Origin: Christiangramia forsetii KT0803
GTDB lineage: Bacteria > Bacteroidota > Bacteroidia > Flavobacteriales > Flavobacteriaceae
Length of the DNA: 64,000 nt
Direction of reading: 5' to 3'
Assembly (NCBI RefSeq): GCF_000060345.1
Contig: NC_008571.1
Coordinates: 124,001-188,000, forward strand
A model generated the notes under the pieces. It was not told the DNA's origin, did not search any database, and saw nothing but the letters and a program-made list of their open reading frames with translations. A program made the translations under genes and the position numbers. The number at the start of each line of letters is the position of its first letter. The stretch's first letter is position 1. Shown here piece by piece: positions 34,030 through 41,359 of the stretch.

Positions 34030-34209
34030 ATGGTTGTTGAAGAGGTTAAGAACGTATACGTAATCGTATTTTATTCGAATAAGTCTAAAGACTATTTGAG
34101 GGTAGATGGGATTGTGGCTAAAAAACCGAAACCTTTAAAGGTAAAATGCTGTGAAAAATATAAAAAGGGCAAACGTTGTAAGCGTTGCCCTTGTTTTGAT
34201 CTGATTTAA
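34030..34209 (+). CDS. 59-residue cysteine-rich basic protein
   Basis: The frame runs from ATG 34030 to TAA 34209. A beta-like N-terminal half (NVYVIVFYSNKSKDYLRVDG) is followed by a basic tail KVKCCEKYKKGKRCKRCPC with five cysteines (40, 41, 50, 53 and 55). The C-x2-C-x-C spacing suggests a small zinc or Fe-S knuckle. Such CC...KRCKRCP small proteins seem familiar from other Flavobacteriaceae, but I cannot name the family. The last third of the gene doubles as a bidirectional hairpin terminator, so either the frame or the hairpin could be the primary feature. Confidence 0.5.
   Translation: MVVEEVKNVYVIVFYSNKSKDYLRVDGIVAKKPKPLKVKCCEKYKKGKRCKRCPCFDLI
34165..34192. terminator. Bidirectional terminator overlapping the end of the Cys-rich gene
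   Basis: AAGGGCAAaCG (34165-34175) pairs with CGTTGCCCTT (34183-34192). A T run follows in the minus direction (TTTTTATATTTTT) and TTGTTTT in the plus direction. It lies inside the codons for GKRCKRCP and just past the end of the SRPBCC gene at 34212. Confidence 0.75.
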
Positions 34210-34211
34210 AT

Positions 34212-34649
34212 CTAGCACTTTTTCTCGCAGACTTCCTTTAATTTCTGAAGTGCTTTAGGCCATGTATTATCGAAGTATTCTATCCAGTCGTCTTCCGTAT
34301 CTATTTCTACTTTTAATAAGGCAGAGCCGCTTGTATTTTCCAGATAGTAATTCTCGTAAAGATCATTGTCAAAGGAAGTTTCCTTGCCTTTCTCCAGCAT
34401 TCCCAGATGTTTTATGCTTATGAATTTGTTAGGTTCAAGCTTTTCGATCAGGCTATACATTCCGCCTTTATTTCCATCTTCAGTTTCACCTAGAAATAAA
34501 ATCTTACTGCCTTCTTCCCATGAACCTTCATAATGCGAGGTTGGATTAAATTCAGCTGTCCATTCCCGGTAATGCTCTTTATCCAGCATTATTGAAAATA
34601 CTTCTTCTTTGGAGCAGTTGATCTCTATTTCATAATGAACTTTTTTCAT
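34212..34649 (-). CDS. SRPBCC (START/AHSA1-like) domain protein
   Basis: The 145-residue protein is one helix-grip domain. It begins VHYEIEINCSKEEVFSIMLDKEHYREWTAEFN, followed by EGSWEEGSKILFLGE and ends with WPKALQKLKEVCEKKC. AHSA1-like SRPBCC proteins bind hydrophobic ligands or act as co-chaperone-like stress proteins. No ligand is predictable. The C-terminal CEKKC is close to the stop. It may share a message with the small membrane-protein gene upstream on the same strand (34715-34885). Confidence 0.85.
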   Translation of the reverse strand: MKKVHYEIEINCSKEEVFSIMLDKEHYREWTAEFNPTSHYEGSWEEGSKILFLGETEDGNKGGMYSLIEKLEPNKFISIKHLGMLEKGKETSFDNDLYENYYLENTSGSALLKVEIDTEDDWIEYFDNTWPKALQKLKEVCEKKC

Positions 34650-34714
34650 AATTCTTAAATAATCTTTGACTAATAGAAGGATGTCGTGAATATTACGATT
34701 TTCAGATCGCGTAT

Positions 34715-34885
34715 TTAATTTAAGATATGATAAATAATTTCACCTAAACTTTTTCCTGCAGAATAGATCATTATTGCACTTAAAAGCAAAAGGACTATTT
34801 TAAATGACAGTCTATACTTTCCGCGATCAAGATATCTTAAAATTTCCGTTTTCATATTTTGGATCGATAAAGCCGTGGTCTTCAT
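34715..34885 (-). CDS. Small membrane protein, 56 residues
   Basis: The frame begins MKTTALSIQNMKTEILRYLD and has one hydrophobic helix at about 28-42 (FKIVLLLLSAIMIYSAG), ending GEIIYHILN. Positively charged residues precede the helix, which predicts an N-in membrane protein. An internal Met 11 is an alternative start. No family is recognised. It occupies an otherwise empty gap between the acyl-CoA dehydrogenase and SRPBCC genes on their strand. Confidence 0.4.
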   Translation of the reverse strand: MKTTALSIQNMKTEILRYLDRGKYRLSFKIVLLLLSAIMIYSAGKSLGEIIYHILN

Positions 34886-34920
34886 AATTATATATATAAT
34901 GCCCTTAATTCAGAAATGTC

Positions 34921-36096
34921 TTAAAAGGCTGCGTGTCCCGTAATATCCATACCGGTTATCAATAAATGTATATCATGAGTTCCCTCATAAGTGATCACAC
35001 TTTCAAGATTCATCATATGTCTCATAATACTGTATTCTCCAGATATTCCCATGCCACCTAGAACCTGTCTTGCCTCTCTGGCAATTTTAATCGCCATTTC
35101 CACATTATTTCTCTTAGCCATGGAAATTTGTGCAGAAGTTGCTTTTCCTTCATTTCTGAGCGTCCCTAATCGCCACGCCATTAACTGGGCTTTGGTGATT
35201 TCTGTGATCATCTCTGCCAGTTTTTTCTGCTGAAGTTGTTTTGAAGCGATGGGCACTCCAAATTGTTCTCTTTCTTTGGCGTATCTTAAGGCAGTGTCAT
35301 AGCAATCCATAGCGGCACCAATAGCTCCCCAGGCGATTCCGTACCTGGCAGAGTCTAAACAACCTAATGGAGCTCCTAAACCAGATTTATTCGGCATCAG
35401 GTTTTCTTTCGGAACTTTTACATTGTCAAATATCAATTCTCCCGTGGCACTTGCACGAAGTGACCATTTATTGTGCGTTTCAGGAGTTGTAAATCCTTCC
35501 ATTCCACGTTCCACGATCAAACCATGTATGCGTCCATCTTCATTTTTTGCCCAAACAACCGCAATGTCAGCAAAAGGAGAATTAGAAATCCACATTTTAG
35601 CTCCATTCAATAAATAATGATCTCCATTATCTTTAAAATTGGTCGTCATCCCACCGGGGTTAGATCCATGATCTGGTTCTGTCAGGCCAAAGCATCCAAT
35701 CATTTCTCCAGAAGCCAGTTTTGGCAGGAATTTTTTCTTTTGCTCTTCCGTTCCGTATTTAAAGATAGGATACATGACCAAGGAAGATTGAACCGAAGCG
35801 GTAGATCGAATTCCACTATCTCCCCGTTCAATTTCCTGCATGATCAAACCGTAAGAAATTTGATCTAATCCCGCGCCGCCATACTCTTCAGGAATATATG
35901 GTCCAAAAGCACCAATTTCAGCAAGACCATTGATTAACTGTTTGGGAAATTCAGCTTTTTGGGCTGCTTCTTCAATAATTGGTGAAACTTCACGCTTTAC
36001 AAATTCCCGGGTCGCGTCGCGAACCATTTTATGTTCATCGGTTAGTAATGCGTCAATATTGTAATAATCAGGTGCCTGAAATTGATCTGGTTTCAT
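34921..36096 (-). CDS. gcdH: Glutaryl-CoA dehydrogenase
   Basis: This acyl-CoA dehydrogenase (391 residues from the ATG at 36096) converts glutaryl-CoA to crotonyl-CoA with CO2 release. The assignment rests on motifs close to known GCDHs: ERGDSGIRSTASVQSSLVM, IGCFGLTEPDHGSNPGGM, WSLRASATGEL, SARYGIAWG, and the catalytic-Glu region TYEGTHDIHLLITGMDITG. The conserved Arg after DSG is the glutarate-binding position. An upstream in-frame ATG at 36117 lies within the -7 box, so it is rejected. A lysine or tryptophan breakdown route is implied; no partner genes are adjacent. Confidence 0.9.
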   Translation of the reverse strand: MKPDQFQAPDYYNIDALLTDEHKMVRDATREFVKREVSPIIEEAAQKAEFPKQLINGLAEIGAFGPYIPEEYGGAGLDQISYGLIMQEIERGDSGIRSTASVQSSLVMYPIFKYGTEEQKKKFLPKLASGEMIGCFGLTEPDHGSNPGGMTTNFKDNGDHYLLNGAKMWISNSPFADIAVVWAKNEDGRIHGLIVERGMEGFTTPETHNKWSLRASATGELIFDNVKVPKENLMPNKSGLGAPLGCLDSARYGIAWGAIGAAMDCYDTALRYAKEREQFGVPIASKQLQQKKLAEMITEITKAQLMAWRLGTLRNEGKATSAQISMAKRNNVEMAIKIAREARQVLGGMGISGEYSIMRHMMNLESVITYEGTHDIHLLITGMDITGHAAF

Positions 36097-36114
36097 TTTG
36101 TGTAGTGTTTCCAA

Positions 36115-36145
36115 CAAATGTAACCAAGTCTTTTGTGAGAAGCAA
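36115..36145 (-). promoter_or_regulatory. Promoter of the glutaryl-CoA dehydrogenase gene
   Basis: On the minus strand TTG (36143-36145), a 20-bp spacer, then TACATTTG (36115-36122), a perfect -7 box. It decides the start codon at 36096. Confidence 0.6.
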
Positions 36146-36203
36146 TCTTATTTTTAATGATTAAACCTTTAGGGTTTTGAAAACCTTCTAGGTTTATCTT
36201 GAA

Positions 36204-36310
36204 CGTCATGCTGAACTTATTTCAGTTTCTAACTATTATTGATTGTCAAATTGTTAAGATCCTGAAATGAATTCAGGATGACGTATTTCTAACTTTTGAG
36301 ACAGCTTACA
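36204..36310. repeat. Paired inverted R1 repeats
   Basis: A unit CGTCATGCTGAACTTATTTC at 36204 faces an inverted unit CCTGAAATGAATTCAGGATG with ACG, ending at 36283. An ACTTTTGAGACAGCTT tail (up to about 36308) matches one outer arm of the terminator at 7694-7778. It fills most of the 249-bp gap before the methyltransferase gene. Confidence 0.65.
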
Positions 36311-36345
36311 CTTAGACGATAGATTTTTAAAATTGAAGAGGTAGA

Positions 36346-37068
36346 TTAAAGTTTCAGATAGAAATCCTGGACTAATTCCTTAAATTCTTCGGTATAATGA
36401 TGTCTTGATATTTCTAAAGTAAGCTCATCGATCACCGTCTCAGATTTCTGAAAATTAAAACTGATAAGACTTCTTTTAATAGGAGAATTTGCTGTGCCTT
36501 TTACTCTGGTTATTTTATTTGGAAACAAATTATGAGAACTGGTAATTTCGAGTGCTTTCCTTTCTTCTGAAAAAGGAATGATCAGATCTAAATGCCCATT
36601 TTCTGAAAGTAGGTGGGAAGCTCCTTGTATCAATTCTGTTAAAGGTAGTGCGTCTGCAAATCTTGCCTGATCCCGATATTCATCGCCTGTTTTATAATTT
36701 TCAGAATAAAAAGGAGGATTCGAAATGATGAGGTCATATTTTTCTTCATCCTGCATTTCCTCTACAAATTCATCAAATGCTGCATGATAACAGAAAAGTC
36801 GATCTCCCCAATCGCTATTTTCAAAATTTTCAACCGACTGTTCATAGGCATTCTCTTCAATTTCTAAGGCGTCGATAAGCTCCGCATCAGATCTTTGAGC
36901 CAGCATTAAAGCAATTAATCCTGTTCCGGTTCCAATATCAAGAATACTATCAGGAAAATGTTCAAGAGAAGCCCATGCACCGAGAAGCACTCCATCGGTA
37001 CCAATTTTCATCGCACAACGATCCTGGTCTATGCTGAATTGTTTGAATTTAAAGGGTTGATTGGACAT
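36346..37068 (-). CDS. trmN6: tRNA1(Val) (adenine(37)-N6)-methyltransferase
   Basis: The 240-residue class I methyltransferase (YfiC group) should methylate A37 of tRNA-Val. Motifs: FKFKQFSIDQDRCAMKIGTDGVLLGAWA at the N-terminus, the SAM motif ILDIGTGTGLIALMLAQRS (about 43-61), and the N6-adenine catalytic motif NPPFY in DLIISNPPFYSENYK. Length and motif order fit the family. It is isolated between repeat-rich intergenic segments with no clear promoter seen. Confidence 0.9.
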   Translation of the reverse strand: MSNQPFKFKQFSIDQDRCAMKIGTDGVLLGAWASLEHFPDSILDIGTGTGLIALMLAQRSDAELIDALEIEENAYEQSVENFENSDWGDRLFCYHAAFDEFVEEMQDEEKYDLIISNPPFYSENYKTGDEYRDQARFADALPLTELIQGASHLLSENGHLDLIIPFSEERKALEITSSHNLFPNKITRVKGTANSPIKRSLISFNFQKSETVIDELTLEISRHHYTEEFKELVQDFYLKL

Positions 37069-37469
37069 ATTTTTTATGAATCAATGAAACAATAAAATAA
37101 TAAGATTTCTCAGTCGCTTTGCTCTTTCGAAATGACCACAAATTAGCATTGTCATCTCGACCAGTGGGAGAGATCTCCATTTGAGTCAGAATTTCTTAGC
37201 AAGAGATTCTTCAGTGCGCTATCGCAGAATGACAGTTGATGGTCGTTGAGAGCGTAGTACAGCAATCTGATAATGATACCGCTCCGCTATGCTCGCAGTG
37301 AAATGACAGCTGATTGTCATTCCGACCATAGGGAGAGATCTCTATGAAGTTCAGAATTTGTTTGAGATTTCTCAGTCGCTTCGCTTCTTCGAAATGACAG
37401 ATTCTTAGAGACAAAAAAAGAGGTTTTAAATGAATAAAACCTCTTTTAAAAATATATTTTCAATATAGA
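37069..37469. repeat. R2 repeat cluster and tsf terminator (401-bp gene-free segment)
   Basis: At least four R2 units fill 37103-37400: AGATTTCTCAGTCGCTTTGC...TCGAAATGAC (37103), GTCATCTCGACCAGTGGG (37151), GTCATTCCGACCATAGGG (about 37317) and AGATTTCTCAGTCGCTTCGC (about 37367). Degenerate copies lie between. The terminator of tsf follows at 37416. No gene is supported here. Confidence 0.7.
37416..37447 (-). terminator. Terminator of tsf
   Basis: A 13-bp perfect stem AAAAGAGGTTTTA (37416-37428) / TAAAACCTCTTTT (37435-37447) with a 6-base loop, followed in the minus direction by a T run. Confidence 0.85.
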
Positions 37470-38294
37470 TTATCCTAAAGCTACTCTTTCAAAAGCAACA
37501 ACTTCAAGAGCACCGTCTACAGTTTTCACGTAGTCTGCAACGCTTTGCTTGTTATCTTTGATATACGCCTGGTGCACCAAAGTGTTATCTTTAAAGAAAC
37601 GTTGAAGTTTTCCCTGAGCGATTTTGTCAAGCATATTCTCTGGCTTTCCTTCTTCTCTCAAAGTATCTTTAGCGATCTCGATCTCTTTATCTATAGTTCC
37701 CTGATCAACACCTTCTTCGTTAAGAGCAACCGGATTCATCGCAGCAGCCTGCATAGAAACATTCTTAGCAGCTTCTTCAGCTCCGTCTACACTCTTAGAA
37801 AGGCCTGTTAAAACAGCAATTTTGTTACCTGCGTGGATATAAGATCCAACAAAAGGAGCTTCCAGAGTTCTAAAAGCACCGATTTCAATTTTCTCACCGA
37901 TAACTCCAGTTTGTTCTGTTAGCTTATCTTCTACAGAAATTCCTTTATAATCTGCTTTAAGGAACTCTTCTTTCGAAGAATAATTAAGAGCTATCTCAGC
38001 GAAATTATTTGCCATTTTGATAAAGTCATCATTTTTAGCAACAAAGTCTGTCTCACAGTTCAAAGAAATGATCACACCTTTAGTGTTGTCTCCATTTACC
38101 TGTGCAATTGCAGCTCCTTCAGAAGAATCTCTGTCGGCTCTCTTTGCAGCAACTTTCTGGCCTTTTTTACGTAGCAATTCAATTGCTCCGTCAAAATCAC
38201 CTTCAGCTTCCACTAATGCTTTCTTGCAGTCCATCATTCCTGCACCGGTAGCTTTTCTTAATTTATTTACTTCAGCGGCGGTTATCTTAGCCAT
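37470..38294 (-). CDS. tsf: Translation elongation factor Ts
   Basis: EF-Ts is the nucleotide exchange factor that recycles EF-Tu. The 274-residue protein has the N-terminal UBA-like domain with VNKLRKATGAGMMDCKKALVEAEGD, then VISLNCETDFVAKNDDF in the core. Two dimerisation repeats follow with SYIHAGNKIAVLTGL, and VADYVKTVDGALEVVAFERVALG near the C-terminus. All are family hallmarks. It lies downstream of rpsB as in most bacteria, but the 90-bp gap contains a strong hairpin. Confidence 0.97.
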   Translation of the reverse strand: MAKITAAEVNKLRKATGAGMMDCKKALVEAEGDFDGAIELLRKKGQKVAAKRADRDSSEGAAIAQVNGDNTKGVIISLNCETDFVAKNDDFIKMANNFAEIALNYSSKEEFLKADYKGISVEDKLTEQTGVIGEKIEIGAFRTLEAPFVGSYIHAGNKIAVLTGLSKSVDGAEEAAKNVSMQAAAMNPVALNEEGVDQGTIDKEIEIAKDTLREEGKPENMLDKIAQGKLQRFFKDNTLVHQAYIKDNKQSVADYVKTVDGALEVVAFERVALG

Positions 38295-38315
38295 AATATT
38301 GTTCTTTTATTTAAA

Positions 38316-38363
38316 AAAAGTCGTTTAGAAACTAACTATAAAGAAAGAAACTAAACGACTTTT
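38316..38363 (-). terminator. Hairpin/attenuator between rpsB and tsf
   Basis: A 13-bp perfect stem AAAAGTCGTTTAG (38316-38328) / CTAAACGACTTTT (38351-38363) with a 22-base loop. In the minus direction a run of seven Ts follows. It looks like an intrinsic terminator inside the usual rpsB-tsf operon. Confidence 0.75.
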
Positions 38364-38384
38364 AGATTTTATGAAAACGTTATT

Positions 38385-39284
38385 TTATTCTTCTTCGTTA
38401 GATGCTTTTGCTTTGTCTAAAGTTTCACTTTTAGATTCAAGCTTTACATCATTCTTAGCTTCTTTCATTGCTTTTTTATCTTCAGCATCTTTTGAAGGAA
38501 CTTCAGCTTTCTTCTCCTTTTTTTCTTTTGGAGCTTTGTCTGACTTCTCTTCTTTAGAAGCTTTCTCTTCTTTCTTCTTAGTAGACTTTTCAGACTTTCT
38601 TTCAGAAAGACCTTCTACGATAGAATCTGCAACGTAAGAAACAACTTTGCTAATAGATTTAGAAGCATCATCGTTAGATGGAATTAGATAATCAACCTCA
38701 CGTGGATCTGAGTTGGTATCTACCATCGCAAAAATTGGAATGTTTAATTTGTGTGCTTCTTTGATCGCGATGTGCTCACGTGTAGTATCTACAACGAAAA
38801 GCGCAGCTGGAAGTCTTGACATGTCTGAAATAGAACCTAAGTTCTTTTCTAGCTTAGCTCTAAGACGATCTACCTGTAAACGCTCTTTTTTTGAAAGAGA
38901 GTTAAAAGTTCCGTCTTTCTTCATTCTATCAATAGAAGCCATTTTCTTAACAGCTTTACGAATAGTAACAAAGTTGGTAAGCATACCACCAGGCCAACGC
39001 TCAGTGATATAAGGCATATTTGCCTTTTCAGCTTGTTCAGCAACGATCTCTTTCGCTTGTTTCTTTGTAGCTACGAAAAGGATCTTTCTTCCGCTTGCTG
39101 CGATCTTTGCAAGAGCATCACCTGCTTCCTGCATTTTAGCAGCACTTTTATATAAGTTGATGATGTGGATTCCGTTACGCTCCATATAGATATATGGGGC
39201 CATATTTGGGTTCCAACGTCTGGTTAAGTGTCCAAAATGAACACCAGCATCAAGTAATTCTTTTACATCTACTTTGTTTGCCAT
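38385..39284 (-). CDS. rpsB: 30S ribosomal protein S2 with long Lys/Glu tail
   Basis: S2 binds the back of the 30S subunit with S1. The first 225 residues are a normal S2: LLDAGVHFGHLTRRWNP, RKILFVATKKQAKEIV, ITERWPGGMLTNF, ALFVVDTTREHIAIKEA and IPIFAMVDTNSDPREVDYLIP. The last 74 residues (after GLSERKSEK) are almost only Lys, Glu, Ala, Ser and Asp, and probably disordered. The 299-residue length exceeds the usual 230-260. The tail is in frame with the domain and shows no frameshift sign. It may help RNA or S1 binding, by inference. Confidence 0.96.
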   Translation of the reverse strand: MANKVDVKELLDAGVHFGHLTRRWNPNMAPYIYMERNGIHIINLYKSAAKMQEAGDALAKIAASGRKILFVATKKQAKEIVAEQAEKANMPYITERWPGGMLTNFVTIRKAVKKMASIDRMKKDGTFNSLSKKERLQVDRLRAKLEKNLGSISDMSRLPAALFVVDTTREHIAIKEAHKLNIPIFAMVDTNSDPREVDYLIPSNDDASKSISKVVSYVADSIVEGLSERKSEKSTKKKEEKASKEEKSDKAPKEKKEKKAEVPSKDAEDKKAMKEAKNDVKLESKSETLDKAKASNEEE

Positions 39285-39450
39285 TTTTGTAATAGTTTAC
39301 GTTCTGTTGAGATAGCAACATCCAGGTGGCTACATTTAAGTACGGCCCTGAGTGTTTAGATGCTAAACTAACTTCTGCCCGGCATGAACAGAATAACAAC
39401 AAAAAATTAATTTTTTAATGAACTCCCCGGAAAATATTCCGGTAATAATA
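39285..39450 (-). promoter_or_regulatory. Long rpsB leader with hairpins
   Basis: The 166-bp segment between rpsI and rpsB has a CCGGAA-AATA-TTCCGG hairpin (39427-39442) just after rpsI. Another, GTTTAG-ATG-CTAAAC, lies near 39355. No clear -7 box was found. It may hold an rpsI terminator and an S2-responsive leader; the latter is speculation. Confidence 0.3.
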
Positions 39451-39837
39451 TTAACGTTTAGAGAACTGGAATTTCTTACGGGCTTTCTTCTGACCGTATT
39501 TCTTACGTTCTACCATACGTGGATCCCTTGTAAGAAGACCTTCTGGCTTAAGAGCACCATGGTTTTCTTCGTCTAGCGCTACCATAGCTCTGGAAAGTGC
39601 AAGACGGATCGCTTCAGCCTGTCCAGTGATACCTCCACCGTAAACGTTGATTTTAACGTCGAAGTTTCCTTCATTTTCGGTAAGCATCATTGGCTGGTTT
39701 ACTTTGTATAAAAGTGTACCAGTAGTGAAGTAATCTTTAAGGTCTTTCTTGTTTACGGTAATGTTTCCTTTTCCTTCTGAAACATATACACGGGCCACAG
39801 CTGTTTTTCTACGGCCAATTTTGTGAATTACCTCCAT
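39451..39837 (-). CDS. rpsI: 30S ribosomal protein S9
   Basis: S9 has a long C-terminal tail that reaches the P-site tRNA. The 128-residue protein shows IGRRKTAVARVYVSEGKGNITVN, GGGITGQAEAIRLALSRAMV and the basic end RDPRMVERKKYGQKKARKKFQFSKR, with the canonical terminal SKR. The length is normal. The start codon overlaps the last base of the rplM stop codon, the usual rplM-rpsI pair. A hairpin follows at 39427-39442. Confidence 0.98.
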   Translation of the reverse strand: MEVIHKIGRRKTAVARVYVSEGKGNITVNKKDLKDYFTTGTLLYKVNQPMMLTENEGNFDVKINVYGGGITGQAEAIRLALSRAMVALDEENHGALKPEGLLTRDPRMVERKKYGQKKARKKFQFSKR

Positions 39838-40292
39838 TACTTAACGTCGTTTAAGTTAATAGTTTTAGGTTTTTGAGCTTCGTGATCATGTTCAGATCCT
39901 ACATAAACCTTTAAATTTCTGAATAAGTCTGCTCCAAGTTTGTTCTTAGGAAGCATTCCTTTAATTGCCTTTTCGACAAGTCTCTCAGGACTTTTTTCGA
40001 ATAGCTCGGCAGCTGTTAGACTTTTTTGTCCACCTGGAAAACCTGTGTGACGGATGTACTCTTTCGCGTCCCATTTTTTTCCTGTCAAGTTGATTCCCTG
40101 CGCATTCAATACAATAACATTGTCTCCGCAATCAACATGTGGGGTGAAGTTAGGCTTGTGCTTTCCTCTAAGTAGGTATGCTACTCTTGAGGCAAGACGA
40201 CCTAAATTTTGTCCTTCAGCATCTACCACAACCCATTCTTTGGTTCTGGTGGCTTTGTTAGCCGATACTGTTTTGTAACTTAATGTGTCCAC
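39837..40292 (-). CDS. rplM: 50S ribosomal protein L13
   Basis: L13 is an early-assembling large-subunit protein. The 151-residue sequence shows [62 protein letters not shown] and [34 protein letters not shown], all canonical. It is the first gene of the rplM-rpsI operon. The promoter, with both consensus elements at a 19-bp spacer, lies 73 bp upstream, leaving a leader of about 65 bases with a small hairpin. Confidence 0.98.
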   Translation of the reverse strand: MDTLSYKTVSANKATRTKEWVVVDAEGQNLGRLASRVAYLLRGKHKPNFTPHVDCGDNVIVLNAQGINLTGKKWDAKEYIRHTGFPGGQKSLTAAELFEKSPERLVEKAIKGMLPKNKLGADLFRNLKVYVGSEHDHEAQKPKTINLNDVK

Positions 40293-40335
40293 ACCAATTG
40301 ATTTTACTAATTATTAAACATTCCGATCCCATTTA

Positions 40336-40352
40336 CCCGAATCTCAATCGGG
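40336..40352 (-). promoter_or_regulatory. Leader hairpin of rplM-rpsI mRNA
   Basis: CCCGA (40336-40340) pairs with TCGGG (40348-40352) around a 7-base loop in the rplM 5' leader, between promoter and start codon. It could be a regulatory structure; evidence is only the inverted repeat. Confidence 0.3.
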
Positions 40353-40364
40353 AAAACAGGGGTG

Positions 40365-40395
40365 CAAATGTACAATTATAAATTCTAATAGCAAA
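40365..40395 (-). promoter_or_regulatory. rplM-rpsI promoter
   Basis: On the minus strand TTTG (40392-40395), exactly 19 bp, then TACATTTG (40365-40372). Both elements of the Bacteroidota sigma-A promoter match, one of the two best in the window. Confidence 0.75.
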
Positions 40396-40614
40396 TACCG
40401 AAAAGATTATTTTATTTGCTTTGAAATGCTTGATTCTCAATGCAATCTAATCATGAAAAATCTTTGTAAGAAATCTTAGCATTATTACCATATTATGTAG
40501 GCTTATTACATAATAGTGATAGGTGTTCAAGTCTTAGGGGTCGATAAAACACATCAAAAATCGATTAACGTCAATATTAATGTTAAAAAAGTCATAAAAA
40601 AATTAAGAGTTCTT
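40396..40614. other. AT-rich divergent spacer between rplM and a lipoprotein gene
   Basis: Together with the rplM leader and promoter and the lipoprotein promoter at 40615-40622, this makes up the 348-bp gap 40293-40640. Between the two promoters I see only AT-rich sequence, with TATTATGTAGGCTTATTACATAATA near 40491 as a weak palindrome. No gene is supported. Confidence 0.5.
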
Positions 40615-40622
40615 TATGTTTG
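40615..40622 (+). promoter_or_regulatory. -7 element for the lipoprotein gene at 40641
   Basis: TATGTTTG fully matches TAnnTTTG, 18 bp before the ATG. No -33 TTG at the usual spacing. Confidence 0.45.
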
Positions 40623-40640
40623 CCTTGAATTAAATGCCCT

Positions 40641-41216
40641 ATGAAAATGAATAACCTATTTAAAATTAAAACTCTGGCAGTTTTGTTCCTGTTTGTCGCA
40701 GTTTTTTCAAGCTGTAGTAAAGAAGAAGTCTCAGATCAATCTCAATTGAAAGTTAGTAACGCCACTGCAGTTACTACCAATGATATGATTGGATACTGGA
40801 AACTTTCAGGAATGATTGCGGACACTGCCGTAAATTTGAACCAGGATGAGATCTCCAGCAGAAATCTTTTAAACGAAACTGATTGTTTTAACACAATGAG
40901 TATAACATTTGACCAGGATGGTACGTTTGTAACTAATAACGCCCAGATGACTTTTGAAGCTGAAACTTCAAATGATCAGTTTTTATGTCTTACGGATAGA
41001 ATGGATAATGGTAAATGGCAAGTGGAAGAAAATAAATTGATCCTTTCAATGATCATTAATGGCGAAACTTATACTCATGAAAAGGCTATTAATTTAGATA
41101 GTAATAAGTTTTCTTTTGATGTGACAAAGATCGAATCTAATCAATATGTGAATGATCCTGGAAATACTCAGGCTTCACCAATAAGAATTTTAGAGCTGGA
41201 GTATACTAAATCATAG
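40641..41216 (+). CDS. Lipocalin-like lipoprotein of unknown function
   Basis: The 191-residue product has a lipoprotein signal peptide ending VAVFSSC (Cys about 25). The beta-rich remainder includes DMIGYWKLSGMIADTAVN, CFNTMSITFDQDGTFVTNN, MDNGKWQVEENKLILSM and a final strand ILELEYTKS. The pattern W-x-L-x-G near the start and CxxxxxxTFxxDGT in the middle is that of lipocalin-like lipoproteins of Bacteroidota, but I cannot assign a named family with certainty. It is followed by a perfect terminator, so it is monocistronic. Confidence 0.75.
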   Translation: MKMNNLFKIKTLAVLFLFVAVFSSCSKEEVSDQSQLKVSNATAVTTNDMIGYWKLSGMIADTAVNLNQDEISSRNLLNETDCFNTMSITFDQDGTFVTNNAQMTFEAETSNDQFLCLTDRMDNGKWQVEENKLILSMIINGETYTHEKAINLDSNKFSFDVTKIESNQYVNDPGNTQASPIRILELEYTKS

Positions 41217-41252
41217 TGAGCCTGCTCTAATTGTAGTTTTAGTGTTAGTTGG

Positions 41253-41286
41253 AAAAACCTCACAAATTGATATTTGTGAGGTTTTT
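41253..41286 (+). terminator. Terminator of the lipocalin-like lipoprotein gene
   Basis: A perfect 15-bp stem, 41253-41267 with 41272-41286 (core ACCTCACAAAT), a 4-base loop and a T run. Confidence 0.92.
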
Positions 41287-41359
41287 TGTTTATAGGCTAT
41301 AGTGTAACATCTTCAAATTTGTAGCGTCTTTATATAGAACCATCAATCAATATCCACCC

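Noticed and set aside
36097-36117. Upstream ATG for glutaryl-CoA dehydrogenase
   Set aside because: The ATG falls within the -7 promoter element, and homologues as I remember them start at MKPD.
37103-37400. CRISPR array
   Set aside because: The repeats are palindromic, vary in sequence, alternate in orientation and are irregularly spaced; there are no uniform spacers and no cas genes.
38385-38609. Frameshift explaining the odd S2 tail
   Set aside because: The tail is in frame with the domain, ends in a normal stop and has a coherent K/E composition.
38371-38637. Plus-strand frame opposite the rpsB tail
   Set aside because: It is the Ser/Phe-rich complement of the Lys/Glu-rich S2 tail and has no independent support.
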